Shown here: positions 1 through 7,646 of the stretch, one piece after another
Numbering within the stretch: the stretch's first letter is position 1
How the letters are laid out: each line of letters begins with the position of its first letter
Source of the DNA: Promicromonospora panici
GTDB lineage: Bacteria; Actinomycetota; Actinomycetes; Actinomycetales; Cellulomonadaceae
DNA length: 64,000 nucleotides
Assembly (NCBI RefSeq): GCF_900608595.1
Contig: NZ_UWYY01000025.1
Span: forward strand, 31,233 to 95,232
Direction: 5' to 3'
The notes under the pieces: generated by a model
Database searches by the model: none
What the model saw: only the letters and a program-made list of their open reading frames with translations
What the model was told of the DNA's origin: nothing
Made by a program: the position numbers and the translations under genes

Positions 1-123
1 TTCGGTCCGGCCAACCGCCGGCTGCCGCAGCTGCCGATCACGGTCGACGACGAGGGCTACCTCGTGGCGCAGGACGACTTCGCCGAGCCCATCGGCCCGA
101 GCTTCTGGGAGCGCCTGAAGTGA
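1..123 (+). CDS. qcrA: Rieske iron-sulfur subunit of cytochrome bc1 (C-terminal end only)
   Basis: Only the last 40 codons lie in the window, so the Rieske cluster motifs are not visible. The identification rests on position: the frame ends in TGA overlapping the GTG start of qcrB by four bases, as in actinobacterial ctaE-qcrCAB operons where qcrA directly precedes qcrB. The tail is hydrophilic and ends FWERLK, which fits the C-terminus of QcrA. The product would carry electrons from menaquinol to the cytochrome cc subunit at the outer face of the membrane. Confidence 0.7.
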   Translation, partial: FGPANRRLPQLPITVDDEGYLVAQDDFAEPIGPSFWERLK

Positions 124-1832
124 GCACCGCGACCCACGACACCAAGCGCGAGGCACCGGCCGAGCCGACGACGCCCGTCGGCAAGGCGGCCGACTACCTC
201 GACCAGCGCACGACCATCGGCGTGCTGGTCAAGGAGTTCGCGCGCAAGGTCTTCCCGGACCACTGGTCCTTCATGCTGGGCGAGATCGCCCTGTTCTCGT
301 TCGTCGTCCTGATCGCCTCGGGCTTCTTCCTGACGATGTTCTTCGAGCCGTCGATGGCGCTCACCACCTACGAGGGTGAGCACCCGGCCAACATGCACGG
401 GCAGCTCATGTCCGTCGCGTTCTCCTCGACCCTCGAGATGTCGTTCGAGGTGCGCGGCGGTCTGCTCATGCGGCAGATCCACCACTGGTCGGCCCTGATC
501 TTCATGGCCTCGATCGTGGTGCACATGATGCGCGTGTTCTTCACCGGCGCGTTCCGCAAGCCGCGTGAGATCAACTGGATCGTCGGCATCCTGCTGATGA
601 TCCTGGGCCTGGGGGCCGGCTTCACCGGCTACTCGCTGCCCGACGACGTCCTGAGCGGCAACGGTCTGCGCATCACCGACGGCGTGGTCAAGTCGATCCC
701 GCTGATCGGCTCGCCCCTTTCGTACTTCATCTTCGGCGGCGAGTTCCCGGGCCACCACATCGTGCCCCGCCTGTTCACCCTGCACATCTTCGTGATCCCG
801 GGCCTCCTGCTGGCCCTGATCGCGCTGCACCTGTTCCTGATGGTGCTGCAGAAGCACACCCAGTACCCGGGCGGTGGCCGCACGGACAAGAACGTGGTGG
901 GCTACCCCGCGGCGCCGGTGTACGTGGCCAAGATGACGGGCAACTTCTTCATCATCGCCGGCGTGCTGACCCTGATGGGCGCCACGATGTCGATCAACAA
1001 CGTGTGGAACTACGGCCCGTTCGACCCGTCGCCGGTGTCCGCCGGTGCACAACCGGACTGGTACATGCTGTTCCTGGAGGGCTCGCTGCGCCTGATGCCC
1101 GGGCAGGGCACGGAGTGGGTCATCTTCGGCTACACATTGCCGCTGAACGTCCTGGTCCCGGCCGTGGTCATCCCGGGCATCCTGTTCACGTTCCTGATCG
1201 TGTACCCGTTCCTCGAGGCGCGGGTCACGGGCGACAAGCGTGAGCACCACGTGCTGGACCGGCCGCGCAACAAGCCGGCACGCACCGGCCTGGGCGTCGG
1301 ATTCCTGGCGGCGTTCATCATCCTGGCGCTGGCCGGGTCGAACGACCTCATCGCGACGCACTTCGGGTTGTCGATCAACTCGATCACGTGGGTGTTCCGC
1401 ATCCTGTTCTTCGTCGGGCCGGTGTTCGCGTACTACATCACCAAGCGGATCTGCCTCGGCCTGCAGCGCAAGGACCGCGAGCTGGTGCTGCACGGCCACG
1501 AGTCGGGCCGCATCGTGCGCTTCGCCAACGGCGAGTACATCGAGGTGCACACCCCGCTCGACGAGCAGGAGCGGTGGCTGCGGGTCAACTACGAGGCTCC
1601 GGCCCCGCTGGAGATCGCCCCGAAGACGGATGCCCGCGGTGTGAAGCGCAAGGGTTACGCCTCCGACAAGCGCTGGCAGGGCCTGTCCCGGTTCTTCTAC
1701 GAGGACCGTGTGGCGCCCGTCAGCCCGGCGGAGGTCGAGGCCGCGCACTCGCACGGCGAGCACGACCAGCTCGACGGATCCGAGCGCCAGGCCGTCGAGG
1801 CCGGTGCCGGATCCACCTCGCGGGAGCACTGA
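120..1832 (+). CDS. qcrB: Cytochrome bc1 complex cytochrome b subunit (first copy)
   Basis: This 570-residue membrane protein is the menaquinol-oxidising cytochrome b of the bc1-aa3 respiratory supercomplex. Visible features are the His pairs spaced for two b haems (RQIHHWSAL...VVHMMR and LFTLHIF...ALHLFL), the GYSLPDDVLSGNG segment, and QPDWY in place of the classical PEWY quinol-site motif. About eight hydrophobic segments are followed by a hydrophilic C-terminal tail of roughly 120 residues, typical of actinobacteria. The GTG start overlaps the qcrA stop (GTGA), which indicates translational coupling. A second full-length copy lies 1 kb downstream. Confidence 0.95.
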   Translation: MSTATHDTKREAPAEPTTPVGKAADYLDQRTTIGVLVKEFARKVFPDHWSFMLGEIALFSFVVLIASGFFLTMFFEPSMALTTYEGEHPANMHGQLMSVAFSSTLEMSFEVRGGLLMRQIHHWSALIFMASIVVHMMRVFFTGAFRKPREINWIVGILLMILGLGAGFTGYSLPDDVLSGNGLRITDGVVKSIPLIGSPLSYFIFGGEFPGHHIVPRLFTLHIFVIPGLLLALIALHLFLMVLQKHTQYPGGGRTDKNVVGYPAAPVYVAKMTGNFFIIAGVLTLMGATMSINNVWNYGPFDPSPVSAGAQPDWYMLFLEGSLRLMPGQGTEWVIFGYTLPLNVLVPAVVIPGILFTFLIVYPFLEARVTGDKREHHVLDRPRNKPARTGLGVGFLAAFIILALAGSNDLIATHFGLSINSITWVFRILFFVGPVFAYYITKRICLGLQRKDRELVLHGHESGRIVRFANGEYIEVHTPLDEQERWLRVNYEAPAPLEIAPKTDARGVKRKGYASDKRWQGLSRFFYEDRVAPVSPAEVEAAHSHGEHDQLDGSERQAVEAGAGSTSREH

Positions 1833-1997
1833 GCAACCTGCGACACCAAGCGATGGCCTGTGTCTCCCGGTCCGCGACTGCGGCCGGGGACACGGGCCAT
1901 TGCCGTCCCGGCGGGCACCACACCGGCGCACGACCAGGACGGCGTCTTCCCCCGCGCACCGTCCGGTGTGCGGACCGATCCTGGAGGTACCTCAGCA

Positions 1998-2627
1998 ATG
2001 GCTGTTTACACGCTCCCTGACCTCACCTACGACTACGCCGCGCTCGAGCCGCACATCTCGGGCAAGATCATGGAGCTGCACCACTCCAAGCACCACGCGA
2101 CGTACGTCAAGGGCGCGAACACTGCCCTGGAGCAGCTCGAGGAGGCCCGCGAGTCGGGCAACCTGGCAAACGTCAACAAGATCGAGAAGGACCTCGCGTT
2201 CAACCTCGGCGGTCACATCAACCACTCGATCTTCTGGACGAACATGGCGCCCGAGGCCGGCGGCGAGCCGACCGGTGACATCGCCGCGGCGATCGACGAG
2301 CACTTCGGCTCGTTCGATAAGTTCAAGGCGCACTTCACGGCCGTTGCCGCCGGTGTGCAGGGTTCCGGCTGGGCCGTCCTGGCCTGGGACTCGATCGGTC
2401 AGAAGCTGGTCGTCGTGCAGCTGTTCGACCAGCAGGGCAACATCCCCTTCGCGCTCACCCCGGTCCTCATGCTGGACTGCTGGGAGCACGCCTACTACAT
2501 CGACTACCTGAACGTGCGCCCGGACTACATCAAGGCGTGGTGGAACCTGGTGTCCTGGAGCAACGTCTCCGAGCGCCTGGGGCGGGCCAAGACGCAGACC
2601 GCGGGCCTCGTCGTCCCGTCGGCCTGA
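1998..2627 (+). CDS. sodA: Superoxide dismutase, Fe/Mn family
   Basis: This 209-residue cytoplasmic enzyme converts superoxide to oxygen and hydrogen peroxide. It begins MAVYTLPDLTYDYAALEP and carries the family metal-ligand regions LHHSKHHATYV, NLGGHINHSIFW and the signature DCWEHAYYIDY. The length is normal for the family. The ATG at 1998 was chosen because GGAGG lies about 9 bases upstream and the family N-terminus starts here. The open frame continues upstream without family similarity. Whether Mn or Fe is used cannot be decided by eye. The gene sits between two qcrB copies on the same strand. Confidence 0.96.
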   Translation: MAVYTLPDLTYDYAALEPHISGKIMELHHSKHHATYVKGANTALEQLEEARESGNLANVNKIEKDLAFNLGGHINHSIFWTNMAPEAGGEPTGDIAAAIDEHFGSFDKFKAHFTAVAAGVQGSGWAVLAWDSIGQKLVVVQLFDQQGNIPFALTPVLMLDCWEHAYYIDYLNVRPDYIKAWWNLVSWSNVSERLGRAKTQTAGLVVPSA

Positions 2628-2661
2628 CCGGCTGACCGCTCGACCGGCTGACCACCGGACC
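2622..2661. repeat. 8-bp periodic repeat at the sodA stop codon
   Basis: The sequence runs in 8-base steps (gcctgacc, ggctgacc, gctcgacc, ggctgacc, accggacc). The first unit contains the sodA TGA. It belongs to a series of stop-codon-proximal duplications in this window. Confidence 0.7.
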
Positions 2662-2825
2662 GGATCCGGTGCACTGCGGGGAACATTCCCGGGGTGCACC
2701 GGATCTGTCGTGTCACGGATCGCCCGGCTATTTCGTCGTCATGGGTGGAAAGCAGCGCCCGGCTCGGTGTCTACTGGGTAGGCAGGGACCGATAGGCGCG
2801 TATCTCCTACCTCAGGGGTGATGAC

Positions 2826-4505
2826 GTGGCAAAGCCGCAGCGTCCGACCACCGCGATCGGCAAGACCGCCGACTATCTGGACCAGCGCACCTCCATCGGC
2901 GTGCTGGTCAAGGAGTTCGCGCGCAAGGTCTTCCCGGACCACTGGTCCTTCATGCTGGGCGAGATCGCCCTGTTCTCGTTCGTCGTCCTGGTCGCCTCCG
3001 GGTTCTTCCTGACGATGTTCTTCGAGCCGTCGATGGCGCTGGTGCGTTACGAGGGCGAGCACCCGGCGTCCATGCATGGCCAGCTGATGTCGGCGGCGTT
3101 CGCCTCGACCGTGGAGATGTCGTTCGAGGTCCGCGGTGGTCTGCTGATGCGGCAGATCCACCACTGGTCGGCCCTGATCTTCGTCGGCTCGATCGTGGTG
3201 CACATGTTCCGGATCTTCTTCACGGGCGCGTTCCGCAAGCCGCGCGAGCTCAACTGGATCGTCGGCCTGACCATGCTGATCCTGGCGCTGGCCGCCGGCT
3301 TCTCCGGCTACTCACTGCCGGACGACGTCCTGTCCGGCAACGGCCTGCGCATCATCGACGGCGTGGTGAAGTCGATCCCGGTGATCGGCTCGTTCATGTC
3401 GTTCATCGTCTTCGGCGCTGAGTTCCCGGGCGGGCACATCATCCCGCGGCTGTTCACCCTGCACATCTTCGTGATCCCCGCTCTGCTGATCTTGCTGATC
3501 GGGCTGCACCTGTTCCTGATGGTGCTGCAGAAGCACACCCAGTACCCCGGGGCCGGCCGCACCGACAAGAACGTCGTGGGCTACCCGGCGGCGCCGGTGT
3601 ACGTCGCCAAGATGACGGGTAACTTCTTCATCATCGCCGGGGTGCTGACCCTGATGGGTGCGACGATGTCGATCAACAACGTGTGGAACTACGGGCCGTA
3701 CGACCCGTCGCCGGTCTCGGCGGGCACGCAGCCGGACTGGTACATCCTGTTCGTCGACGGCGCGCTACGCCTCATGCCGGGGCCGGGCTGGGAGTGGGTC
3801 ATCGGTGGGTTCACACTGAGCATGAACCTGCTGATCCCGGCGGTGATCGTGCCGGGCATCCTATTCACGCTCCTGTTCGCGTGGCCGTTCCTCGAGGCCC
3901 GCGTCACCGGGGACCACCGTGAGCACCACGTGCTCGACCGCCCGCGCAACCGGCCGGTGCGCACGGGTGTGGGTGTCGCGCTGCTCGTCGCCTTCATCGT
4001 CTGTGCCCTGGCCGCCACGAACGACCTCATCGCCACCCACTTCTCGCTCGACATCTTCGTGATCACCTGGGCGTTGCGCGTGCTGTTCTTCGTCGGCCCG
4101 GTGTTCGCGTTCTGGGTGACCAAACGTGTGTGCCTGGGGCTGCAGCGCAAGGACCGCGAGCTCGTGCTGCACGGGCACGAGTCGGGCCGCATCGTGCGCT
4201 TCGCGAACGGCGAGTACATCGAGGTGCACGCTCCGCTCGAGGAGGAGGAGCGCTGGCTGCGCGTCAACTACGACTCACCCGTCCCGCTGGAGATCCAGCC
4301 CGCCATGGACGCGCGCGGCGTCCGGCGCAAGGGCTACAAGTCCGACCGGCGCTGGCAGAGGCTGTCCCAGTTCTTCTACGAGGACCGGGTCGCGCCCGTC
4401 ACGCCCGCCGAGCTCGAGGCCGCACACTCCCACGCGCAGCACGACGAGATCGAGGCGAAGGAGCCGACCGGCGCCGGCGCCGCAGGAGGGCGGCGGAAGC
4501 GCTAG
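2826..4505 (+). CDS. qcrB: Cytochrome b subunit of bc1 complex (second copy)
   Basis: This 559-residue paralogue of the 120-1832 product is collinear with it from residue ~10 to the tail. The haem histidine pairs, the PDWY motif and the GYSLPDDVLSGNG segment are retained, so it looks functional rather than decayed. DNA identity is very high in the first transmembrane region, which suggests duplication with divergence or gene conversion. Differences concentrate in the periplasmic loop before helix 5 and the late helices. Start GTG at 2826; the competing GTG at 2818 opens a short wrong frame. It has no adjacent qcrA or qcrC and must share them with copy one if it is used. Confidence 0.93.
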   Translation: MAKPQRPTTAIGKTADYLDQRTSIGVLVKEFARKVFPDHWSFMLGEIALFSFVVLVASGFFLTMFFEPSMALVRYEGEHPASMHGQLMSAAFASTVEMSFEVRGGLLMRQIHHWSALIFVGSIVVHMFRIFFTGAFRKPRELNWIVGLTMLILALAAGFSGYSLPDDVLSGNGLRIIDGVVKSIPVIGSFMSFIVFGAEFPGGHIIPRLFTLHIFVIPALLILLIGLHLFLMVLQKHTQYPGAGRTDKNVVGYPAAPVYVAKMTGNFFIIAGVLTLMGATMSINNVWNYGPYDPSPVSAGTQPDWYILFVDGALRLMPGPGWEWVIGGFTLSMNLLIPAVIVPGILFTLLFAWPFLEARVTGDHREHHVLDRPRNRPVRTGVGVALLVAFIVCALAATNDLIATHFSLDIFVITWALRVLFFVGPVFAFWVTKRVCLGLQRKDRELVLHGHESGRIVRFANGEYIEVHAPLEEEERWLRVNYDSPVPLEIQPAMDARGVRRKGYKSDRRWQRLSQFFYEDRVAPVTPAELEAAHSHAQHDEIEAKEPTGAGAAGGRRKR

Positions 4506-4510
4506 CGCCA

Positions 4511-4539
4511 GGTCAGTCGTCGGATCCGGTCAGTCGTCG
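4511..4539. repeat. 12-bp direct repeat at the end of the Lrp-like gene
   Basis: GGTCAGTCGTCG occurs at 4511-4522 and 4528-4539. The second copy contains the minus-strand stop codon of the Lrp-like gene, so the duplication repeats the stop just downstream. Confidence 0.75.
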
Positions 4540-4811
4540 AGCCCGAGCGCGAACGCCTGCTCCAGGTCCGCCTTGGAGAAGGCGCGGAAGGCGATGAGGG
4601 TCTCGGTGTTCTGCACGCCGGACACCTTGTTCACCGTGTCGGACACGACACCGGCGAGCTGCTCGTGCTCGGGCACACGCACGATGGCGACGAGGTCGGC
4701 CTTGCCCGTCACGGAGAAGACCTCGCTCACACCGTCGATGTTCGCGACCTCCTGCGCGACCTCGGGGATGCGGGACGTCTCGGCGTCGATGAGGACGATC
4801 GCGGTCAGCAT
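4530..4811 (-). CDS. Stand-alone Lrp/AsnC ligand-binding (RAM) domain protein
   Basis: The 93-residue product is an alpha-beta RAM domain (MLTAIVLIDAE...VFSVTGKADLVAIVRV) without the N-terminal helix-turn-helix of Lrp/AsnC regulators. Such single-domain proteins are common in actinobacteria. They form dimers or larger rings and may sense amino acids or modulate full-length Lrp proteins. The 7-base overlap with the end of the downstream-reading exonuclease gene suggests linked expression. However, a TACGAT box six bases before the ATG also predicts its own leaderless transcript. It runs convergently to qcrB. Confidence 0.88.
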   Translation of the reverse strand: MLTAIVLIDAETSRIPEVAQEVANIDGVSEVFSVTGKADLVAIVRVPEHEQLAGVVSDTVNKVSGVQNTETLIAFRAFSKADLEQAFALGLDD

Positions 4812-6622
4812 GCCGTCATCGTATCCACCTGCAGGGGGTTCTCGGTCTCCGGTGCGGGCGCGGCGTCAAGAACATCGTGCGCCGCGCCGATCTCGGTGCG
4901 TACGCGGTCCGACGCCCACGTCAGGTCCGCATGGGCGCCGGCCGCGCGCACCGGGCAGGCCCATGTGTCGCTGACGTGCACCAGGCGCACTCCCGGCGCG
5001 TCCAGCCAGGCGAGCAGCAGGTCGGTCTCCTCGGGGTGCGCGGCCGGCGCCGGCGCCACGGGCGGCTCGACGTGCTCCGCCGTCGTGCGCAGCGCGTCGA
5101 CGAGGGGGAGCGGGTTCGCACCCGGCGCGGAGACGTCGGTGGCGGCGAGCCGGCCGTGCTTGATCACCACGATCTCCCAGCCCCCGGGCTTGCCCGGAGC
5201 GTCGCCGATGCCGGACGGGCGCGCCGCCACGAGCTCGGCGCAGCGGGCCAGCGGATCCAGTTTCTGCGCCCGGTGCGCACCCGAGACGAAGGCGCGCAGA
5301 CGCCGCGTGACCTCGCCCGCCTCCTCGTACCGCTCCTGGTGGGCGAGCGTGGCTATCCGGTCGGAGAGCGCGCGCACTACGGGGGCGGGGTCACCGGTGA
5401 GGGCACGGCGGGCGGCGTCGGCCACACCCGCGTAGGACGTGTCGGGTGTCTCGGTCGCCACGCACGGGGCGGAGCAGCGGCCCATGCCCGCCAGGGCGCA
5501 CGGGCTGCCGGGCCGCTTGGAGACCAGCGGGATGCGGGCGGTGCACTGGCGCAGGTTCAGGGCGTCGTGCAGGGCGTGCACGGCCTCCTGCGCCGTGCGG
5601 CGGGACCCGAAGGGGCCGATGTGCGCGGCGCCCGCCACGACGCCGCCCACGACCGACAGGCGCGGGTAGGCCTCGTCTGTCAGCCGCACCCACGAGTGCC
5701 GCTCCGGAAACTTCGAGCGTCGGTTGTAGCGCGGCGCGTGCTCCGTGATGAGCCGCAGCTCGCGCACCTGCGCCTCCAGCGGGGTGGCGCACGCGACCGG
5801 CGTGACCCGCTCGGCGATGCGCACCATCTCCGAGATCCGCCTCCGCTTCTCGGCGGCGGTGAAGTACGAGCGCACCCGCTTGCGGATGTTGACCGACGTG
5901 CCGACGTACAGCACCTCGTCGCCAGGCCCCCGGAACAGGTAGACGCCCGGAGCGTCGGGCAGGTCGTCGGCCAGGTGCCGCTTGCGGCGCACCTCGGGCG
6001 GCACCGGGTCGGCGGCCGTGGCGAGGTCCTCGAGGTGCGTGATCCCCATCGGCGCAAGGCGGTCGAAGAGCGCGTGCAGGACGTCGACGGTCGCGCGCGC
6101 GTCGGCCAGAGCCCGGTGGTCGGGGGAGACACTGGCGTGGAACAGGTTCGCGAGCGTGGACAGCTTGTGGTTGGGCGCCTCGTCGCGGGTAACCACGCGC
6201 CGGGCCAGGGGCACCGTGTCCACGACGGTGAACCCGGGCCACTCGTAGTCGAGCCGCGCGCACATGGCCTTCAGGAAACCCACGTCGAACGGCGCGTTGT
6301 GCGCCACCAGCACCGTGTCGCGCGCCCACTCGAGGAAGCTCGGCAGCACCAGCGCGATGTCCGGCGCGGTGGCGACCATCGCGTTGGTGATGCCCGTAAG
6401 GCGCGCGACGAACGCCGGGACGGGCTGTCCCGGGTTCACCAGCGACTGGAACTCGCCCAGCACCTCGCCGCCGCGCACCTTGACGGCGCCGATCTCGGTG
6501 ATGCCGCCCTCTTTGGCGCTGGTTCCGGTGGTCTCCAGGTCAACCACCACGAAGGTCACGTCCCGCAGCGGCGTGCCGAGCTCCTCGAACGTTGCCTGGT
6601 ATGCGGAAGCGGTGGTGCTCAC
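4805..6622 (-). CDS. DEDDh 3'-5' exonuclease fused to a GIY-YIG (UvrC-like) nuclease domain
   Basis: The 605-residue protein starts with a DnaQ-like exonuclease domain (FVVVDLETTGT with the Exo I D-x-E; VAHNAPFDVGFL Exo II; HRALADA Exo III). A GIY-YIG endonuclease domain follows (GVYLFRGPGDEVLYVGTS, then RKRVRSYF), resembling the N-terminal half of UvrC/Cho. The helix-hairpin-helix end of UvrC is absent. This fusion is a known actinobacterial family (Rv2191 in M. tuberculosis, also near the qcr genes) with an inferred role in DNA repair. GTG 6622 was preferred over the GTG at 6652 because TAGCCT lies 7 bases upstream, the leaderless pattern seen elsewhere here. Confidence 0.9.
   Translation of the reverse strand: MSTTASAYQATFEELGTPLRDVTFVVVDLETTGTSAKEGGITEIGAVKVRGGEVLGEFQSLVNPGQPVPAFVARLTGITNAMVATAPDIALVLPSFLEWARDTVLVAHNAPFDVGFLKAMCARLDYEWPGFTVVDTVPLARRVVTRDEAPNHKLSTLANLFHASVSPDHRALADARATVDVLHALFDRLAPMGITHLEDLATAADPVPPEVRRKRHLADDLPDAPGVYLFRGPGDEVLYVGTSVNIRKRVRSYFTAAEKRRRISEMVRIAERVTPVACATPLEAQVRELRLITEHAPRYNRRSKFPERHSWVRLTDEAYPRLSVVGGVVAGAAHIGPFGSRRTAQEAVHALHDALNLRQCTARIPLVSKRPGSPCALAGMGRCSAPCVATETPDTSYAGVADAARRALTGDPAPVVRALSDRIATLAHQERYEEAGEVTRRLRAFVSGAHRAQKLDPLARCAELVAARPSGIGDAPGKPGGWEIVVIKHGRLAATDVSAPGANPLPLVDALRTTAEHVEPPVAPAPAAHPEETDLLLAWLDAPGVRLVHVSDTWACPVRAAGAHADLTWASDRVRTEIGAAHDVLDAAPAPETENPLQVDTMTAC
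4818..4823 (-). promoter_or_regulatory. -10 box TACGAT, leaderless start of Lrp-like gene
   Basis: TACGAT is followed by six bases and then the ATG at 4811, so transcription would begin at or beside the start codon. The box lies inside the end of the upstream exonuclease gene. Confidence 0.5.
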
Positions 6623-6629
6623 GGAGCAG

Positions 6630-6635
6630 AGGCTA
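6630..6635 (-). promoter_or_regulatory. -10 box TAGCCT, leaderless start of DEDDh/GIY-YIG gene
   Basis: TAGCCT, seven bases, then GTG at 6622. No ribosome binding site is visible. Confidence 0.5.
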
Positions 6636-6688
6636 GCCGGAGACACTGACACGCTTGTTCGAGCCGCGCCGTCGTGCGGGGAAGGCGG

Positions 6689-7522
6689 CTATGAGGCCCA
6701 GCGCTCGCCGGTGAGCTGTTCGTAGATCTCCACGTAGCGGGCGCGGGTCTCCTTGACGACGTCGTCCGGGATCGCCGGGCCGGGGTACGTGCGGTCCCAG
6801 TCCGTGAGGGTCGAGGACCAGTCGCGCACGAACTGCTTGTCGTAGGACCACTGCTGCCGGCCCGGCTCGTACTCGCTCGCCTTCCAGAAGCGCGAGGAGT
6901 CCGGCGTCAGCACCTCATCAGCGAGCGTGAGGACGCCGTCTGCGTCGACCCCGAACTCGAACTTCGTGTCGGCGATGATGACGCCACGCTCGCGGGCGAT
7001 CTCCGCCCCCCGGTCGTAGATCGCGAGCGTCAGGTCGCGCAGGCGGGTCGTGGTCTCCTCGCCCAGCTCCTCGGCGATCTCCTCGATGGAGACGTACTCG
7101 TCATGCCCCTGGTCCGCCTTGGTCGACGGCGTGAAGACGGGCCGCGGCAGGCGGTCGGCCTCCACCAGGCCGGGCGGGAATGCCACGCCGGAAACGCTGC
7201 CCGTCTGGCGGTAGCTGTCCAGGCCCCCGCCCGCCAGATACCCGCGCGCTATGCACTCGACCGGCAGGATCTCCAGCCGCTTGCACCGGATGGCGCGCCC
7301 GGCCCACTCCTCAGGCACTTCCTCGTTGATCACGTGGTTGGGCACCAGGTCGGCGAACTGCCGGAACCACCACAGCGACAGCTGGGTCAGGATCGCGCCC
7401 TTGTCGGGCACGGGCGTCGGCAGTACGACGTCGTACACCGACACGCGGTCGGAAGCCACCAGGATCACATCGTCGCCGTCCGCGTAGACCTCGCGAACCT
7501 TGCCCTTACGGATCAGTTCCAC
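6689..7522 (-). CDS. purC: Phosphoribosylaminoimidazole-succinocarboxamide synthase
   Basis: The enzyme joins aspartate to CAIR using ATP, in step 8 of de novo purine synthesis. The 277-residue product begins VELIRKGKVREVYADGDD and has the SAICAR synthetase ATP-site segment and the motif EILPVECIARGYLAGGG, with the length usual for the actinobacterial form. The frame stays open far upstream. GTG 7522 fits the family N-terminus and has TAGCCT seven bases before it, with no ribosome binding site. No other purine genes lie nearby, so it appears monocistronic. Confidence 0.96.
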   Translation of the reverse strand: MELIRKGKVREVYADGDDVILVASDRVSVYDVVLPTPVPDKGAILTQLSLWWFRQFADLVPNHVINEEVPEEWAGRAIRCKRLEILPVECIARGYLAGGGLDSYRQTGSVSGVAFPPGLVEADRLPRPVFTPSTKADQGHDEYVSIEEIAEELGEETTTRLRDLTLAIYDRGAEIARERGVIIADTKFEFGVDADGVLTLADEVLTPDSSRFWKASEYEPGRQQWSYDKQFVRDWSSTLTDWDRTYPGPAIPDDVVKETRARYVEIYEQLTGERWAS

Positions 7523-7529
7523 GGGCCCA

Positions 7530-7535
7530 AGGCTA
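7530..7535 (-). promoter_or_regulatory. -10 box TAGCCT, leaderless start of purC
   Basis: TAGCCT, seven bases, then GTG at 7522. The spacing and the lack of a ribosome binding site predict a leaderless mRNA. Confidence 0.5.
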
Positions 7536-7556
7536 ACCCGGCCGCCGACACGCGCC

Positions 7557-7622
7557 GCCGCCGAACCGAAGGCTACGTGTCGATCCGGAGGCTGATCGAC
7601 CGGCAACGTTCGGTTCGGCGGC
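7557..7622. repeat. Intergenic palindrome with 14-bp perfect arms, dispersed family 2
   Basis: Arms GCCGCCGAACCGAA (7557-7570) and its complement (7609-7622) enclose a 38-base centre. The segment 7576-7620 closely matches 21956-22000, so the element is dispersed. It lies downstream of the sugar operon's last gene and upstream of purC. It may terminate transcription or be a REP-like element. Confidence 0.7.
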
Positions 7623-7646
7623 CTTGGACGCGGGTCGGCGGCCGGG

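Noticed and set aside
57..1931. A 624-codon frame antisense to qcrB
   Set aside because: It mirrors a well-supported gene and has a composition typical of a shadow frame.
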